From NCBI RefSeq assembly GCF_018847375.1, contig NZ_CP072036.1:2170001-2234000 (forward strand): 64,000 nucleotides of DNA, given 5' to 3'. Positions 1-9,220 of the stretch are shown here, one piece after another (the first letter of the stretch is position 1; each line of letters opens with the position of its first letter). The DNA comes from Akkermansia massiliensis (lineage in GTDB: Bacteria > Verrucomicrobiota > Verrucomicrobiia > Verrucomicrobiales > Akkermansiaceae). Both the position numbers and the translations under genes were made by a program. The notes beneath the pieces were generated by a model. It did no database searches and was not told where the DNA came from. It worked only from the letters and a program-made list of their open reading frames with translations.

Positions 1-30
1 TTTGGGGAGTTTGGAAGCTTCTTCACTCAT
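1..30 (-). CDS. nuoG: NADH-quinone oxidoreductase subunit G, N-terminal fragment
   Basis: Only the first ten codons lie in the window: an ATG at 30-28 followed by MSEEASKLPK, running off the left edge. It is called NuoG only from position. It follows nuoD, nuoE and nuoF on the same strand, 51 nt after the nuoF stop, which is the usual nuo order. NuoG would be the large Fe-S subunit of the complex I peripheral arm. No domain can be seen, so the identity is inference. Confidence 0.5.
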   Translation of the reverse strand, partial: MSEEASKLPK

Positions 31-81
31 GATGACGGATGGGAGGGAAATGGTATTGAAAAGTGGTGTTGCGTTCTGCTG

Positions 82-1482
82 TTAGCGGGTGAGGAAACGG
101 GTTTGTTCCCGGCCTTCCCTGGTATGGGGCAGGCAGGCGTTGAAGGGATCCGTCAGGGCCACGAATTCCTCCTTGAACTTGGAGACCATGGCCTGGGTGG
201 GCCATGAGGCGGCTTCACCGAAGGCGCAGACCGTTTTCCCTTCAATCTGGTTGGCCACTTCAATCAGCAGGTCCACGTCGGACGGGGCGGCCTTGCCTTC
301 CAGAATGCGGGTGCTGAGCTTCATCATCCACGGGCAGCCTTCTCGGCAGGGGGTGCACTGGCCGCAGGATTCATGCGCGTAAAAGCGGTTGATGTTGTTC
401 ATGGCCCAGGGCATGGAGCGGGAGTCGTCCATGACGATGACCGCGCCGGAGCCGGACATGGAGCCGTGCTGGGAGATGCTGTCCAGGTCCAGCGGAATGT
501 CGAAGAAGGAGATTTTGCCCATGGTGCCGTCCGGGTTCTGCACCTTGTATTCCACGTCCGTGCGCATGACCTTGGAGGAGGAGCCGCCGGGAATGACGGC
601 CTTGAACTCGCGGCCGTCCCGCGGGCCTCCGCAGACGTCATACAGCAGTTCGCCGAAGGTCATGGAGCCGGAAACGATTTCATAGAACCCCGGGCGTTTC
701 ACGTCGCCGGAAACGCCGATGATGCGGGTGCCGGGGGAGCGCCGGGCACCTTCCTGGCTGTAGGCTTCTCCGCCCATGGCGATGACGTGCTTCACCTGGC
801 AGAGGGACTCCACGTTGTTCACGATGGTGGGGCAGCCGTACAGGCCGATGGCGGCCGGGAAGAAGGGAGGCTTGATGCGCGGGTAGGGGCGCTGGCCTTC
901 CAGGGAGTTGAGCAGGGCCGTTTCCTCACCGCAGATGTAGGCGCCCGCGCCGCGGTGCACGTGGATTTCCAGATCGTAGCCGGAACCCTGGATGTTGCTG
1001 CCCAGGAAGCCGCGTTCGCGCGCTTCCTGAAGGGCCTTGAGCATGACTTCCGCGGCAATGGGGAATTCCTCCCGCATGTAGATGTAAGCCAGGTGCGCGC
1101 CTACCGCGTAGCTGGAGATGACCATCCCTTCAATGAGCTGGTGGGGGTCCTGGTGGACGATGTAGCGGTCCTTGAAGGTACCGGGTTCGGATTCGTCGCA
1201 GTTGCAGACCAGATAAACGGGCTTCGTGTTGTTCGGCGGAATGAAGGTCCACTTCACGCCGGTGGGGAAACCCGCGCCGCCGCGGCCGCGCAGTCCGGAT
1301 TTTTTCACCTCGTCAATGACGGCCTTCGGCTCCATGCCGAGCGCCTTTTTCAGTTCCTCATAGCCGCCGTCGGCCAGATAGCAGTCAATGGAAGTGTTCC
1401 ATCCTTCGCGGTTGACGTTTTTCAGGATGCGGCGCGTTTCCCTGGGGTGGGGTTCTTTACCGGGAAGATAGGTGATGCTCAT
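82..1482 (-). CDS. nuoF: NADH-quinone oxidoreductase subunit F (complex I 51-kDa subunit)
   Basis: A 466-residue protein that oxidises NADH with FMN and passes electrons to a [4Fe-4S] cluster in the peripheral arm of complex I. The glycine-rich nucleotide/FMN loop GRGGAGFPTG is near residues 66-75. The 4Fe-4S ligands form ESCGQCTPC, with Cys373, Cys376 and Cys379, and a fourth Cys near 419 in TVCAFGE. Length fits the family. It lies 29 nt downstream of nuoE and 51 nt upstream of the presumed nuoG start, all on the minus strand, so it is part of one nuo operon. ATG start; no clear Shine-Dalgarno. Confidence 0.97.
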   Translation of the reverse strand: MSITYLPGKEPHPRETRRILKNVNREGWNTSIDCYLADGGYEELKKALGMEPKAVIDEVKKSGLRGRGGAGFPTGVKWTFIPPNNTKPVYLVCNCDESEPGTFKDRYIVHQDPHQLIEGMVISSYAVGAHLAYIYMREEFPIAAEVMLKALQEARERGFLGSNIQGSGYDLEIHVHRGAGAYICGEETALLNSLEGQRPYPRIKPPFFPAAIGLYGCPTIVNNVESLCQVKHVIAMGGEAYSQEGARRSPGTRIIGVSGDVKRPGFYEIVSGSMTFGELLYDVCGGPRDGREFKAVIPGGSSSKVMRTDVEYKVQNPDGTMGKISFFDIPLDLDSISQHGSMSGSGAVIVMDDSRSMPWAMNNINRFYAHESCGQCTPCREGCPWMMKLSTRILEGKAAPSDVDLLIEVANQIEGKTVCAFGEAASWPTQAMVSKFKEEFVALTDPFNACLPHTREGREQTRFLTR

Positions 1483-1511
1483 GGCGAAAATCTGGTGCGG
1501 GGTGGAAAGGG

Positions 1512-2093
1512 TTAGGCGTTCTGGTGCTTGGCGATCACTTCCTCCAGCAGTTCCGGAGTGACTTTTTCATACAGAAGGTCGTTGACCATCATGTTGGGGC
1601 CGAATCCGCAGTTGGCCAGGCATTCCACTCCCTCCACGCTCCACAGGCCGTCCGGGCTGACGCCGATGGGGTGGTGATGGTCAATGCCGCTCTTGTCAAT
1701 GCCCAGGCGCGCGCAGATGGCGTCAAAGAGGCTGTCCGCTCCCGCCATGGCGCAGGAGAGGGTGCGGCACACGCGGATGTGGGTCTTGCCGGGGCACATC
1801 TGGCGCAGGCCGGGATAGAAGGTGACCACGCCCAGCACGTGGGCGGCGGAGATGTTCAGTTTTTCACCCACCCAGGTGATGGCGTCTGCGCTGATGAAGC
1901 CGAATTTTTTCTGGATTTCATGCAGGATGGGAAGCACGGCGGATTTCTGCTTGCCTTCCGGATAATGCGTGACGTATTCGCTGGCGGCGGCGTCAAGCTC
2001 CGGCGTTACTTCAAAGGCCGGGTAAAACCGTTCGCCCGGGCTGGGCTGGTGGGCGATAGTCGCGTCGATGGCGTTTTCAGCGTAATCGGACAT
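1512..2093 (-). CDS. nuoE: NADH-quinone oxidoreductase subunit E (24-kDa subunit)
   Basis: A 193-residue thioredoxin-like [2Fe-2S] subunit of the complex I electron-input module. Ligands are visible as Cys109-x4-Cys114 (CRTLSC) and Cys158-x3-Cys162 (CLANC). The N-terminal helical region reads like other NuoE proteins (KQKSAVLPILHEIQKKFGFIS). It sits between nuoD (49 nt upstream) and nuoF (29 nt downstream) and should be co-transcribed and co-assembled with them. Confidence 0.97.
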   Translation of the reverse strand: MSDYAENAIDATIAHQPSPGERFYPAFEVTPELDAAASEYVTHYPEGKQKSAVLPILHEIQKKFGFISADAITWVGEKLNISAAHVLGVVTFYPGLRQMCPGKTHIRVCRTLSCAMAGADSLFDAICARLGIDKSGIDHHHPIGVSPDGLWSVEGVECLANCGFGPNMMVNDLLYEKVTPELLEEVIAKHQNA

Positions 2094-2142
2094 GGGGAGG
2101 AAATTTGGTGTTTGAGTTGGAAAGGAAAAGGGAAGCGTGTGT

Positions 2143-3387
2143 TTAGCGGTCGCATTCGCCCATCACGAAGTCGAAGGAGCCGAGAATGGCCGGAACGTCG
2201 GAAACCAGGTGGCCTTTCAGCAGTTCCGGCAGGATGGAAAGATTGCAGAAGGAGGGGGAGCGCATGCGCAGGCGGTTGGGAAGTCCGCCCCCCTTGGAGT
2301 CCAGGAAGAAGCCCAGCTCGCCCTTCGGGTTTTCCGCGGCAAAGTAAACCTGCCCGGCGGGGGCGTTCACGCCCATGGTGGTGGCCATGAACTGGCGGAT
2401 CAGGGATTCCATGTCCGTCATGACCTTTTTCTTTTCAGGCAGCGTGCCCTTGGTGTCCACCATGTTGATGGGGCCGTCCGGCATGGTTTCAATGACCTGG
2501 CGGATGATGCGCAGGGACTGGCGCATTTCCTCAATGCGCACGGTAAAGCGGTCGTAGCAGTCGCCGTGTTCACCCACGGGAACGTCGAACTCGTAATTCT
2601 CATAACCCAGGTAGGGGTTGGTTTTGCGCAGGTCGCGCTTGACGCCGCTGGCGCGCAGGTTGGCTCCGGTAATGGCCCAGGAGAGCGCCTTTTCACGGCT
2701 GATGACGCCCACGCCCTGAAGGCGGTCGATGAAGATTTTGTTCTTGAGCAGCAGGGCTTCCGTTTCATCCAGGGTCTTGGCGGCTTCATCACAGAAGACG
2801 AGCACTTCCTTCAGCATTTCATTGGGGACGTCGCGCGTCTGTCCGCCGATGCGGGTGTAGGAGGAGGTGAAGCGCGCTCCGGTGAGCTGTTCGTAAAAGT
2901 TATGGATTTTTTCGCGTTCCTCATAACAGTACAGGAACACGGTCATGGCGCCTACGTCCATGCCGTACACGCCGACGCCCAGGATATGGGAGGAAAAACG
3001 GGAAAGCTCCAGGGCCAGCACGCGCAGGGCCTGCCCGCGGGGCGGCAGCTCCCAGCCCAGCAGTTTTTCCACCGCGCAGGCATAGGCGATGTTGTTGGAA
3101 AGAGGGGCCAGGTAGTCAAAGCGGTCGGTGTAGGGGACGAACTGGTTGTACTGGATGGTCTCCCCGATCTTTTCCATGCCGCGGTGCAGGTGGCCCACCA
3201 CCGGATCGCAGCTAATGATCTCTTCACCATCGAGTTCCAGCACCAGCCGCAGCACGCCGTGGGTGGCGGGGTGGGAGGGGCCCACGTTCAGGGTCATCGT
3301 TTCTCCGAGCGGTTCGGAAGTATTGGTGAGATAGTCTGCGTTAGCGGCTGTATCTGCAATGGCGAAAGTTTTAGTGCTCGTCTTCAT
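2143..3387 (-). CDS. nuoD: NADH-quinone oxidoreductase subunit D (49-kDa subunit)
   Basis: A 414-residue peripheral-arm subunit that helps form the quinone-binding pocket of complex I. The diagnostic stretch LNVGPSHPATHGVLRL lies just after residue 30, and ERFGSFD-type sequence is near the C terminus (GSFDFVMGECDR). Length is normal for a free-standing NuoD; there is no NuoC fusion. It is the first nuo gene here: 677 bp of non-coding DNA lies upstream and holds a promoter-like TTGCCC-N16-CATAAT about 44 nt before the ATG. The nuoC and nuoAB genes are not in this window, so the complex is split or encoded elsewhere. Confidence 0.97.
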   Translation of the reverse strand: MKTSTKTFAIADTAANADYLTNTSEPLGETMTLNVGPSHPATHGVLRLVLELDGEEIISCDPVVGHLHRGMEKIGETIQYNQFVPYTDRFDYLAPLSNNIAYACAVEKLLGWELPPRGQALRVLALELSRFSSHILGVGVYGMDVGAMTVFLYCYEEREKIHNFYEQLTGARFTSSYTRIGGQTRDVPNEMLKEVLVFCDEAAKTLDETEALLLKNKIFIDRLQGVGVISREKALSWAITGANLRASGVKRDLRKTNPYLGYENYEFDVPVGEHGDCYDRFTVRIEEMRQSLRIIRQVIETMPDGPINMVDTKGTLPEKKKVMTDMESLIRQFMATTMGVNAPAGQVYFAAENPKGELGFFLDSKGGGLPNRLRMRSPSFCNLSILPELLKGHLVSDVPAILGSFDFVMGECDR

Positions 3388-3430
3388 GTGGATGTCCGTG
3401 CCTGGCTGAACCTGATAATGGTGCCAAATG

Positions 3431-3458
3431 ATTATGCCACTTCACACCATGCGGGCAA
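3431..3458 (-). promoter_or_regulatory. Putative sigma70-type promoter of the nuoDEFG operon
   Basis: On the minus strand TTGCCC (3458-3453), a 16-nt spacer and CATAAT (3436-3431). Predicted start near 3425 leaves a leader of roughly 38 nt before the nuoD ATG. Confidence 0.5.
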
Positions 3459-3943
3459 GCCAAATGTCAGTTTTTTTGGCATTCCGGGGGAGCTTTCCGT
3501 GTTGATGCGGAAGTCTCCTCAACTTATGAATGTTAGGCTATTCTAACATTGAGCCCCCGTGTGGGAGAGGAGGAATGGGAGGAGGAATGCATTTGGAATC
3601 CCATGCCGTCTGCAACGGCAGGAAAAACATGAACCGGGGATATTTTTTTCTGTCCGGAGGACTCTATGTCCGGGAAGAGAGGGCGGCGGATTTTCCGGCA
3701 TAAAACTTTTCCGCAGGAGAACGGAGAGGGTGTTAATGATTTTCTCCATTTTCTCACGTTTTGCAAAAGATGCGGCTTCTGGCCGCATATGCTCTCAGCT
3801 GCCGCAAGAGCTTGCAGCGCTCCCTTCAATTTGCTGGAAAGAGCCCTGGTTTCTCAGGGGTTTTGAGACTTGCGGGTTTTTAGGAGCTTTTTCCGCCACA
3901 TTGCGGAGGGAGAGTGCCATCTCTTTTTCCGTTCGGAGTTTTT

Positions 3944-3965
3944 ACAAGGGGCCGGAGCCCCTTGT
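3944..3965 (+). repeat. Hairpin core of an intergenic repeat family (copy 1)
   Basis: Perfect 9-bp inverted repeat ACAAGGGGC / GCCCCTTGT around a CGGA loop, followed by TTCCCAGGAAGG. No T-run follows on either strand, so it is not a standard terminator. Core and downstream flank (GGAG..TATG.CGG..AAA) resemble the hairpins at 8156-8177 and the two copies near 57.5-57.8 kb. Confidence 0.5.
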
Positions 3966-4064
3966 TCCCAGGAAGGAGTTTATGGCGGAAAACACGGGTA
4001 TGAAGTTTCCGGTTGCCCGTTTACCCGCGCTCCGGAGGGACGATGGCTGCGACAGCAGCCGGAA

Positions 4065-5537
4065 TTATTTGACTACATTCTGGGGAATGAAGTGCATTTC
4101 CTGCTCCGCGATGCCGAATTGCCAGGTGGCTGTCTGCCACAGGTTGGCGGCAAGGTTTTTCCAGCGCACCTGGACGGTTACGGGGCTGAGGCGCAGGGGG
4201 CGGGAAGGCGTCCATTTCAGGATTTTTTCCTTGGGGTCATACTGGGCATTCACCAGGCCGAAGCCGGAAACGCGCATTTCCACCTGTTTGGGATCGAAGG
4301 CTGGTTCACGGGCCAGGGAAATGGAGATGTCCGGGTTCTGGTTTTTCACCACGGTATTGGCCGCCGGGTAGACAGGCTGGGCCGGGGCCGGATAGGAATT
4401 CAGGCTGTTCCCGCTGCTGCTATTGTTGCCGGGAGTGGCCGACGGCGTTTCCGGAGCCGTGGGCACGTTGAAATTCAGGGCTCTGGTGAATGTCTTGGGA
4501 TCCTTGCCAAAAACCATGTAGCGGTGAACCCGCCAGCGGTCCGTGTCCTTGGTTACTTTCTTGGGAATCACCGTGAAGGCCGCCTGGAATCCGGCTTCCT
4601 CCGCCTTGGTGATCATGTCCGGCAGGACGAATCCGCCCGGGTAGCAGTAGGCTTCCACGGCGGAACCGGGGAATTTTTCCTGAAGGATTTTCCGGGAATT
4701 GCTTATTTCCGCCGTAGCCAGGTCCAGAACCGCCTGGGTTCCCTTCCGCTGGGCGGCGCGCCATGATCTGGGGTACAGGTGGCTGACGGAGTGGCTGCCC
4801 AGCGTGGCGCCGTTATCCAGCATTTCCTGGATTTGGTCATGGCTCATGGCGGAGCCGCGGCCCGTGATGAATTTGGTATAGGGGAAAACGGTGAACGGGA
4901 ATCCCGTTTCCTTCAGGATGGGGTAGGCATCCGTGTAAACGCTCTTCCAGCCGTCGTCAATGGTGATCATCACGCATTTGGCGGGGAGCTGCCTGCTTCC
5001 CAGTTTCCATTCCAGGAATTCCTTCATGGAAATGACGGGCACGCCGCTGGCCTTCAGGGCCTGCATCTGGGCGCGGAACACGTCCGTATTCATGCGCATT
5101 TCCGTGGCGGGAAGGGTACGGCTGAAATCATGATAGCCCAGGATGGCAACGCGGGTTTCATGCTGGGGAACCGGAACGGGGGAAAAGGCCGTGGGAGGAA
5201 TGACCGGGACCGGGCCTGCGGGCTGCACCGGGGCATGCAGGTTCGTTTCCCCGGGAATAGGCTCCGCATTCGGGATGGGCTCCGCCTGGGGGATGGAGGA
5301 AACCGTTTCTCCGGGAATGGGTTCCGCCATGGGAATGTTTTCATTCCTGCGGTTGGCTTCAATCAGTTCCCTGACGGGGACAACGCCGGCGGCAGGGTTC
5401 CCCTTGATAGTGCCGCCGATGACCGGTCCGGGCGCGAGGGGAAGGGGAGTGGCGGGCGGCAGGTCGGGCGGAAGCTCCGCGCACGCGACACCGGCTGCAA
5501 TCAAGAAAATGGAAAGGAGGCCTGGGGCGGAGCGCAT
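4065..5537 (-). CDS. Secreted polysaccharide deacetylase family protein (NodB domain)
   Basis: A 490-residue exported protein. An N-terminal signal peptide (about residues 1-20, ending near VACA) precedes a Pro/Glu-rich spacer with repeated AEPIPGET units. The NodB/CE4-type domain is roughly residues 125-330. It holds TIDDGW, the metal-binding Asp motif, and the GSHSVSH His-x3-His motif. A Ser/Asn/Pro linker leads to a C-terminal beta-rich tail from about 370, which I do not recognise. The likely role is N- or O-deacetylation of a cell-wall or host glycan in the periplasm or outside the cell; the substrate is unknown. Stands alone, with non-coding DNA on both sides. Confidence 0.88.
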   Translation of the reverse strand: MRSAPGLLSIFLIAAGVACAELPPDLPPATPLPLAPGPVIGGTIKGNPAAGVVPVRELIEANRRNENIPMAEPIPGETVSSIPQAEPIPNAEPIPGETNLHAPVQPAGPVPVIPPTAFSPVPVPQHETRVAILGYHDFSRTLPATEMRMNTDVFRAQMQALKASGVPVISMKEFLEWKLGSRQLPAKCVMITIDDGWKSVYTDAYPILKETGFPFTVFPYTKFITGRGSAMSHDQIQEMLDNGATLGSHSVSHLYPRSWRAAQRKGTQAVLDLATAEISNSRKILQEKFPGSAVEAYCYPGGFVLPDMITKAEEAGFQAAFTVIPKKVTKDTDRWRVHRYMVFGKDPKTFTRALNFNVPTAPETPSATPGNNSSSGNSLNSYPAPAQPVYPAANTVVKNQNPDISISLAREPAFDPKQVEMRVSGFGLVNAQYDPKEKILKWTPSRPLRLSPVTVQVRWKNLAANLWQTATWQFGIAEQEMHFIPQNVVK

Positions 5538-5730
5538 ACCTGCAACTACTATTTTTAAGTTTCCTGTTCAACCTTAAACTCAGGCAGGCATGACAGCCTT
5601 TTCCCTGCCGTGCGCGCTCCTTTTCAGGTCCGTGCGGGCTTTTCCCGCCTGAACGCGTTCCCGTTAAAAAGCATACAGACTCATTTTCAGCTCGCGGAAG
5701 AAAGGGGAGGTGTTTAGTCTGTCCGCAGAC

Positions 5731-7344
5731 ATGAGCTGTATTTGTCATTTCTTCAAAGTTCTGGCGCGCCGTGCGGGTCTGCTCACTACCGTGGCTGCCG
5801 CCGCCTTTTTCCTGGGGGCTCCTGCCGGTGAAGCTTCGGCTCGCGCGGCGGAACCTGCCTATCCCGCTACGGAAGTGGGGGGGGAATCACAGTACAGCCA
5901 TTTTCCCATTCCCCTGAACCAGTACAAGCCCGCGCCGCCGGATGCCAGCCTGTCCCAGGTGCTCACGGAGCGCAACAAGCAGTCCGGCGGGTTCAACCTG
6001 GCCGTGACGCTCGTGTTCCTGGGGGCTATTATCCATACGTTCCTGGCCGGGCGGTTTGAACGCTATTCCCACAAGCTGGCCCTGCGCTACAAGGAAAAGC
6101 TCAAGGAAACCAACTTCCGCGTGATGCACCCGGAGGAGCGTCTTCCGGTCTCCTTCGCGTCCGCCATCTTCCATTTCCTGGGGGAAGTGGAAGCCGTGTT
6201 CGGCATCTGGATCATCCCCTTCATGTTCGTGTGCTGGAAGTATTATTCCTTTGAGGACTTCTCGGCCTACTTGAATTACGACTGCTCCTTCACGGAGCCC
6301 ATGTTCGTGATGATTATCATGATCATCGCCTCTTCCCGCCCCATCTTCAAGCTGGCGGAATCCGTAGTCAACTACGGCGCCAAACTTGGAAAATCTTCGC
6401 CCGGGGCCTGGTGGATTTCCGTGATGACCCTTGCCCCCCTGCTCGGCTCCCTGATTACGGAACCTGCCGCCATGACGATCGGCGCCCTGATCCTGAGCAA
6501 GAAGTTTTACGACCTCAAGCCGAAGAAGACCCTGATGTATGCAACGCTGGGGCTGCTTTTTGTGAATATTTCCATCGGGGGCACCCTGACGCATTTTGCC
6601 GCCCCCCCCGTGGTGATGGTGGCGGAAAAGTGGGACTGGGGTCTTGCGCACATGATCCAGCACTTCGGCTGGAAGGCCGTTTCAGCCATCATCATTTCCA
6701 ACCTGGCCTACTTTTTCCTCTTCCGCAAGGAATTCGCCCGCCTGGCCGCCCAGCAACGCGAGTTCAACGAGTTTGACGACGCCGTTCCCCAGTCCTGGGA
6801 AGACCGCAATGACAAGATACCGGCGTGGGTGACGCTGGCGCACGTCTGCTTTCTGACCTGGACGGTTCTCTTCGCCCATGAGCCGGTCATGTTCATCGGC
6901 AGCTTCCTCTTCTTCATTGGCTTTACGGTGGCTACCCCGCAGTACCAGAACCAGATGTCCCTGCGCGTTCCCATGATGGTGGGCTTCTTCCTGGCGGGCC
7001 TGGTCATTCTGGGCGGCGTCCAGGCCTGGTGGCTGGAACCGGTGCTGACGCGGCTGGGGGACTACGCCATGATCGGGGCCACGCTGCTGACAGCGTTCAA
7101 CGACAATGCCGCCGTCACCTTCCTGGCGTCCACGGTTCCCAACCTGCCGGAAGCCGTCAAGTATTCCGTGGTGGCCGGCGCCGTGACGGGCGGCGGCCTG
7201 ACGGTAATCGCCAACGCCCCCAACCCGGCGGGGCAGGCCATTCTGGGCAAGTACTTCAAGGGCATCAATCCCCTGTGGCTGTTTGCCTGGGCGGCTTTTC
7301 CCACCGCCATCGTGTTCATCTTCTTCACCTGCTTCGGCCATTAA
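5731..7344 (+). CDS. Putative Na+/H+ antiporter family membrane protein
   Basis: About 537 residues from the ATG at 5731; an in-frame GTG at 5710 is an alternative start. A cleavable-looking leader (ARRAGLLTTVAAAAFFLGAPAGEASA) is followed by about ten to twelve hydrophobic segments. Conserved stretches such as LGSLITEPAAMTIGALILSKKFY, TLTHFAAPPVVMVAEKWDW and LTAFNDNAAVTFLAS resemble the putative Na+/H+ antiporter family (Pfam PF07399), within the ion transporter superfamily. Such proteins would exchange Na+ for H+ across the inner membrane; transport is inferred, not shown. Riboflavin synthase starts 24 nt after its stop on the same strand. Confidence 0.8.
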   Translation: MSCICHFFKVLARRAGLLTTVAAAAFFLGAPAGEASARAAEPAYPATEVGGESQYSHFPIPLNQYKPAPPDASLSQVLTERNKQSGGFNLAVTLVFLGAIIHTFLAGRFERYSHKLALRYKEKLKETNFRVMHPEERLPVSFASAIFHFLGEVEAVFGIWIIPFMFVCWKYYSFEDFSAYLNYDCSFTEPMFVMIIMIIASSRPIFKLAESVVNYGAKLGKSSPGAWWISVMTLAPLLGSLITEPAAMTIGALILSKKFYDLKPKKTLMYATLGLLFVNISIGGTLTHFAAPPVVMVAEKWDWGLAHMIQHFGWKAVSAIIISNLAYFFLFRKEFARLAAQQREFNEFDDAVPQSWEDRNDKIPAWVTLAHVCFLTWTVLFAHEPVMFIGSFLFFIGFTVATPQYQNQMSLRVPMMVGFFLAGLVILGGVQAWWLEPVLTRLGDYAMIGATLLTAFNDNAAVTFLASTVPNLPEAVKYSVVAGAVTGGGLTVIANAPNPAGQAILGKYFKGINPLWLFAWAAFPTAIVFIFFTCFGH

Positions 7345-7368
7345 GGGCCGGAACCGGAGCTTACTCTT

Positions 7369-7971
7369 ATGTTTACCGGACTCGTTGAAACAACAGGAAC
7401 CGTGGAAGGGTTTACGCCCATCAACGGCGGAGCCAGACTGACGCTGATTATTCCATTCGGCCATGAACTTTCCCTGGGGGATTCCGTCGCCGTCAACGGC
7501 TGCTGCCTGACGGTGGACGCCCTGGACGGTGAGCGCGTCTCCTTTGACCTGCTTTCCCAGACCCTCCGCGTCACCAGCCTGGGAAACCTCCAGCCGGGGG
7601 GGCTGGTGAACCTGGAACGCGCCATGTCCGCCATGGACCGCTTCGGCGGCCACTTCGTGATGGGGCATGTGGACAATACCGGAACTATTACGGCCCTGGA
7701 GCCCGTGGGGCAGGACCACCGCCTGGAAGTGCGCATTCCGGATGAACTGGCCCGCTACTGCATTGATAAGGGCTCCATCACCATTGACGGCATTTCCTTG
7801 ACGATTGCGAATTTGAACGGCTCCCTGCTTGAATTCTGGATCACGCCCCATACCTTCGGACGTACGAACCTGCAGCGCGCCGTTTCCGGCCAGCCGGCGA
7901 ATCTGGAAGTGGATATGCTGGCCAAGTATGTGGAAAAGCTGTTTACTGCCCGTGAAAACGCGGCGGGGTGA
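7369..7971 (+). CDS. ribE: Riboflavin synthase, alpha subunit
   Basis: A 200-residue enzyme that dismutates two molecules of 6,7-dimethyl-8-ribityllumazine into riboflavin. It shows the N-terminal signature MFTGLVETTGTV and two tandem lumazine-binding barrels (about 1-95 and 96-195). The second begins near GHFVMGHVDNTGTI, the expected internal echo of the first. Length is typical. It lies 24 nt after the antiporter gene and may share its transcript. No FMN riboswitch fits the short gap and no other rib gene is adjacent. Confidence 0.96.
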   Translation: MFTGLVETTGTVEGFTPINGGARLTLIIPFGHELSLGDSVAVNGCCLTVDALDGERVSFDLLSQTLRVTSLGNLQPGGLVNLERAMSAMDRFGGHFVMGHVDNTGTITALEPVGQDHRLEVRIPDELARYCIDKGSITIDGISLTIANLNGSLLEFWITPHTFGRTNLQRAVSGQPANLEVDMLAKYVEKLFTARENAAG

Positions 7972-8078
7972 GGCTTTCCGGAGAGTGAGGCAAAGTGTGA
8001 AACCCGCGGGGCGCATTGATGCTTGTGCAGGGCGGACGGTGCATTCCGCTGGCTTGTGAAGGTACTTCCTGCCGGGAA

Positions 8079-8096
8079 CAGGGCTTTCCGGCCCTG
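8079..8096 (-). repeat. Hairpin of the intergenic repeat family, minus orientation (copy 2)
   Basis: CAGGGC-TTTCCG-GCCCTG. Read on the minus strand it gives CAGGGCCGGAAAGCCCTG followed by TTCCCGGCAGG, matching the copy at 8156-8177 in inverted orientation about 60 bp away. Confidence 0.45.
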
Positions 8097-8155
8097 AAAA
8101 AACCTTGTTCAAGGAGTACGCGCTGGATGACGGGAGGGTATCCGTGATGAAGAAC

Positions 8156-8177
8156 ACCAGGGCCGGGAGGCCCTGGT
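8156..8177 (+). repeat. Hairpin of the intergenic repeat family, plus orientation (copy 3)
   Basis: Perfect 9-bp stem ACCAGGGCC / GGCCCTGGT with a GGGA loop, followed by TTCCCAGTTGG. It lies in the 269-bp gap between ribE and prmA, both of which end in this gap. The tail AAGTGTTATTCCATG (8210-8224) resembles the tails of the 57.5-kb copies. With copy 2 it forms a head-to-head pair like a BIME. Confidence 0.5.
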
Positions 8178-8240
8178 TCCCAGTTGGATGTTGATTGGCA
8201 TGCCGGGGCAAGTGTTATTCCATGCCCCGTGAAGGAATGC

Positions 8241-9101
8241 TTACTTCACCATGCCGCCCTTGGCTGTGACCCATTTGCCGCGTTTGATGACCCGGTCAAA
8301 GGAAAGTCCGTTGCGTTCGGCCGCGGATTTCGTTTCTTCCCATTGGGAGGCCAGAATCCCGGAAATGACCAGCACGGCATCCTTCTTCATGGCGGCGATG
8401 ATGTGCGGGAAGGCTTTTTGAAGGATGGTGGAAAACAGGTTGGCGACGACCAGATCCCCCTTCTGCCGGGCTGCGGGCGTCCATTCAAAGACGTCCCCGA
8501 CGAATAAATCAAGCTCTTCGCCGGTGACGTCATTGCGTTCCATGTTGTGCCGTGCCACTTCAATGGCCATGGGGTCAAAGTCGAAGGCCGTGGCGTGTTC
8601 CGCTCCCAGCTTCAGCGCCGCAATGGCCAGCACGGCGGTTCCGCAGCCGATGTCCGTCATGCTCCAGGCGGTTCCCCTGCGGGATTTGGCAGCGTCACAG
8701 ATGAAGCGCAGGCAGGTGGACGTAGTGGCATGGTCTCCGGTCCCGAAGGCCATTTCCGCAGGAACGCTCAGGATATGGCGCGCGGGGAATTGCTTCCGCA
8801 GGGCGGCCAGCTTCTCCGGAGAACTCTGCTCCGTAATGACCAGGGCATCCCTTATTTTAAGCGGAGCGCGTTCTTCCCGGCTCTGCGCCGCCACCCAGTC
8901 CCGGGTTTTGATTTCCCGGACGGTCCCCCCAAAATATTCCTTCAAGGTCAGGGCGTCTTCCTCATGGTCGCAGTAGACGGTGATTCTGATGGTCTTGCCT
9001 CCCTTGATGATGGTGATGGAGGCATTGGGATTTCCGGCAATGCGTTCACTCCACGCGTCTTCCCATTTGGCGGGGGACAGTTTGTTCCAGCTCCAGGTCA
9101 T
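8241..9101 (-). CDS. prmA: Ribosomal protein L11 methyltransferase
   Basis: A 286-residue SAM-dependent enzyme that trimethylates ribosomal protein L11. The SAM loop reads DIGCGTAVLAIAALKLG, the acidic strand-2 residue lies in AFDFDPMAIE, and the PrmA-like VVANLFSTIL follows. EMAFGTGDHATTSTCL upstream of the loop is the family's L11MT hallmark. The open frame extends upstream to 9386 but would overlap malQ; the ATG at 9101 starts MTWSW and has a promoter-like TTGCCT-N17-CATACT ending 6 nt before it, so that start is preferred. It is convergent with ribE. Confidence 0.9.
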   Translation of the reverse strand: MTWSWNKLSPAKWEDAWSERIAGNPNASITIIKGGKTIRITVYCDHEEDALTLKEYFGGTVREIKTRDWVAAQSREERAPLKIRDALVITEQSSPEKLAALRKQFPARHILSVPAEMAFGTGDHATTSTCLRFICDAAKSRRGTAWSMTDIGCGTAVLAIAALKLGAEHATAFDFDPMAIEVARHNMERNDVTGEELDLFVGDVFEWTPAARQKGDLVVANLFSTILQKAFPHIIAAMKKDAVLVISGILASQWEETKSAAERNGLSFDRVIKRGKWVTAKGGMVK

Positions 9102-9107
9102 GCGGGG

Positions 9108-9136
9108 AGTATGGTTGCTTTTCCGGCAGGAGGCAA
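9108..9136 (-). promoter_or_regulatory. Putative leaderless-type promoter of prmA
   Basis: Minus strand TTGCCT (9136-9131), 17-nt spacer, CATACT (9113-9108). The -10 ends 6 nt before the ATG at 9101, so transcription would begin at or next to the start codon. Confidence 0.5.
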
Positions 9137-9220
9137 GGACGGATGCAATGGAAAGAACAGTTGAAGGAAAGGCCATGAAGCGGGGCAGGGGCTTGCGGCG
9201 CTCCGGAAACTGGCCGGAAC

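Larger units (their letters stand above)
3388..4064. other. Non-coding gap between nuoD and the deacetylase gene
   Basis: A 677-bp stretch with no convincing gene; the open frames in it show no family features. Seen here are the nuoD promoter-like boxes (3431-3458, minus) and a perfect 9-bp hairpin at 3944-3965 that belongs to the intergenic repeat family described separately. The rest is unassigned. Confidence 0.6.

Noticed and set aside
7345..7368. FMN riboswitch before riboflavin synthase
   Set aside because: The gap is only 24 nt and no RFN-type sequence is present.
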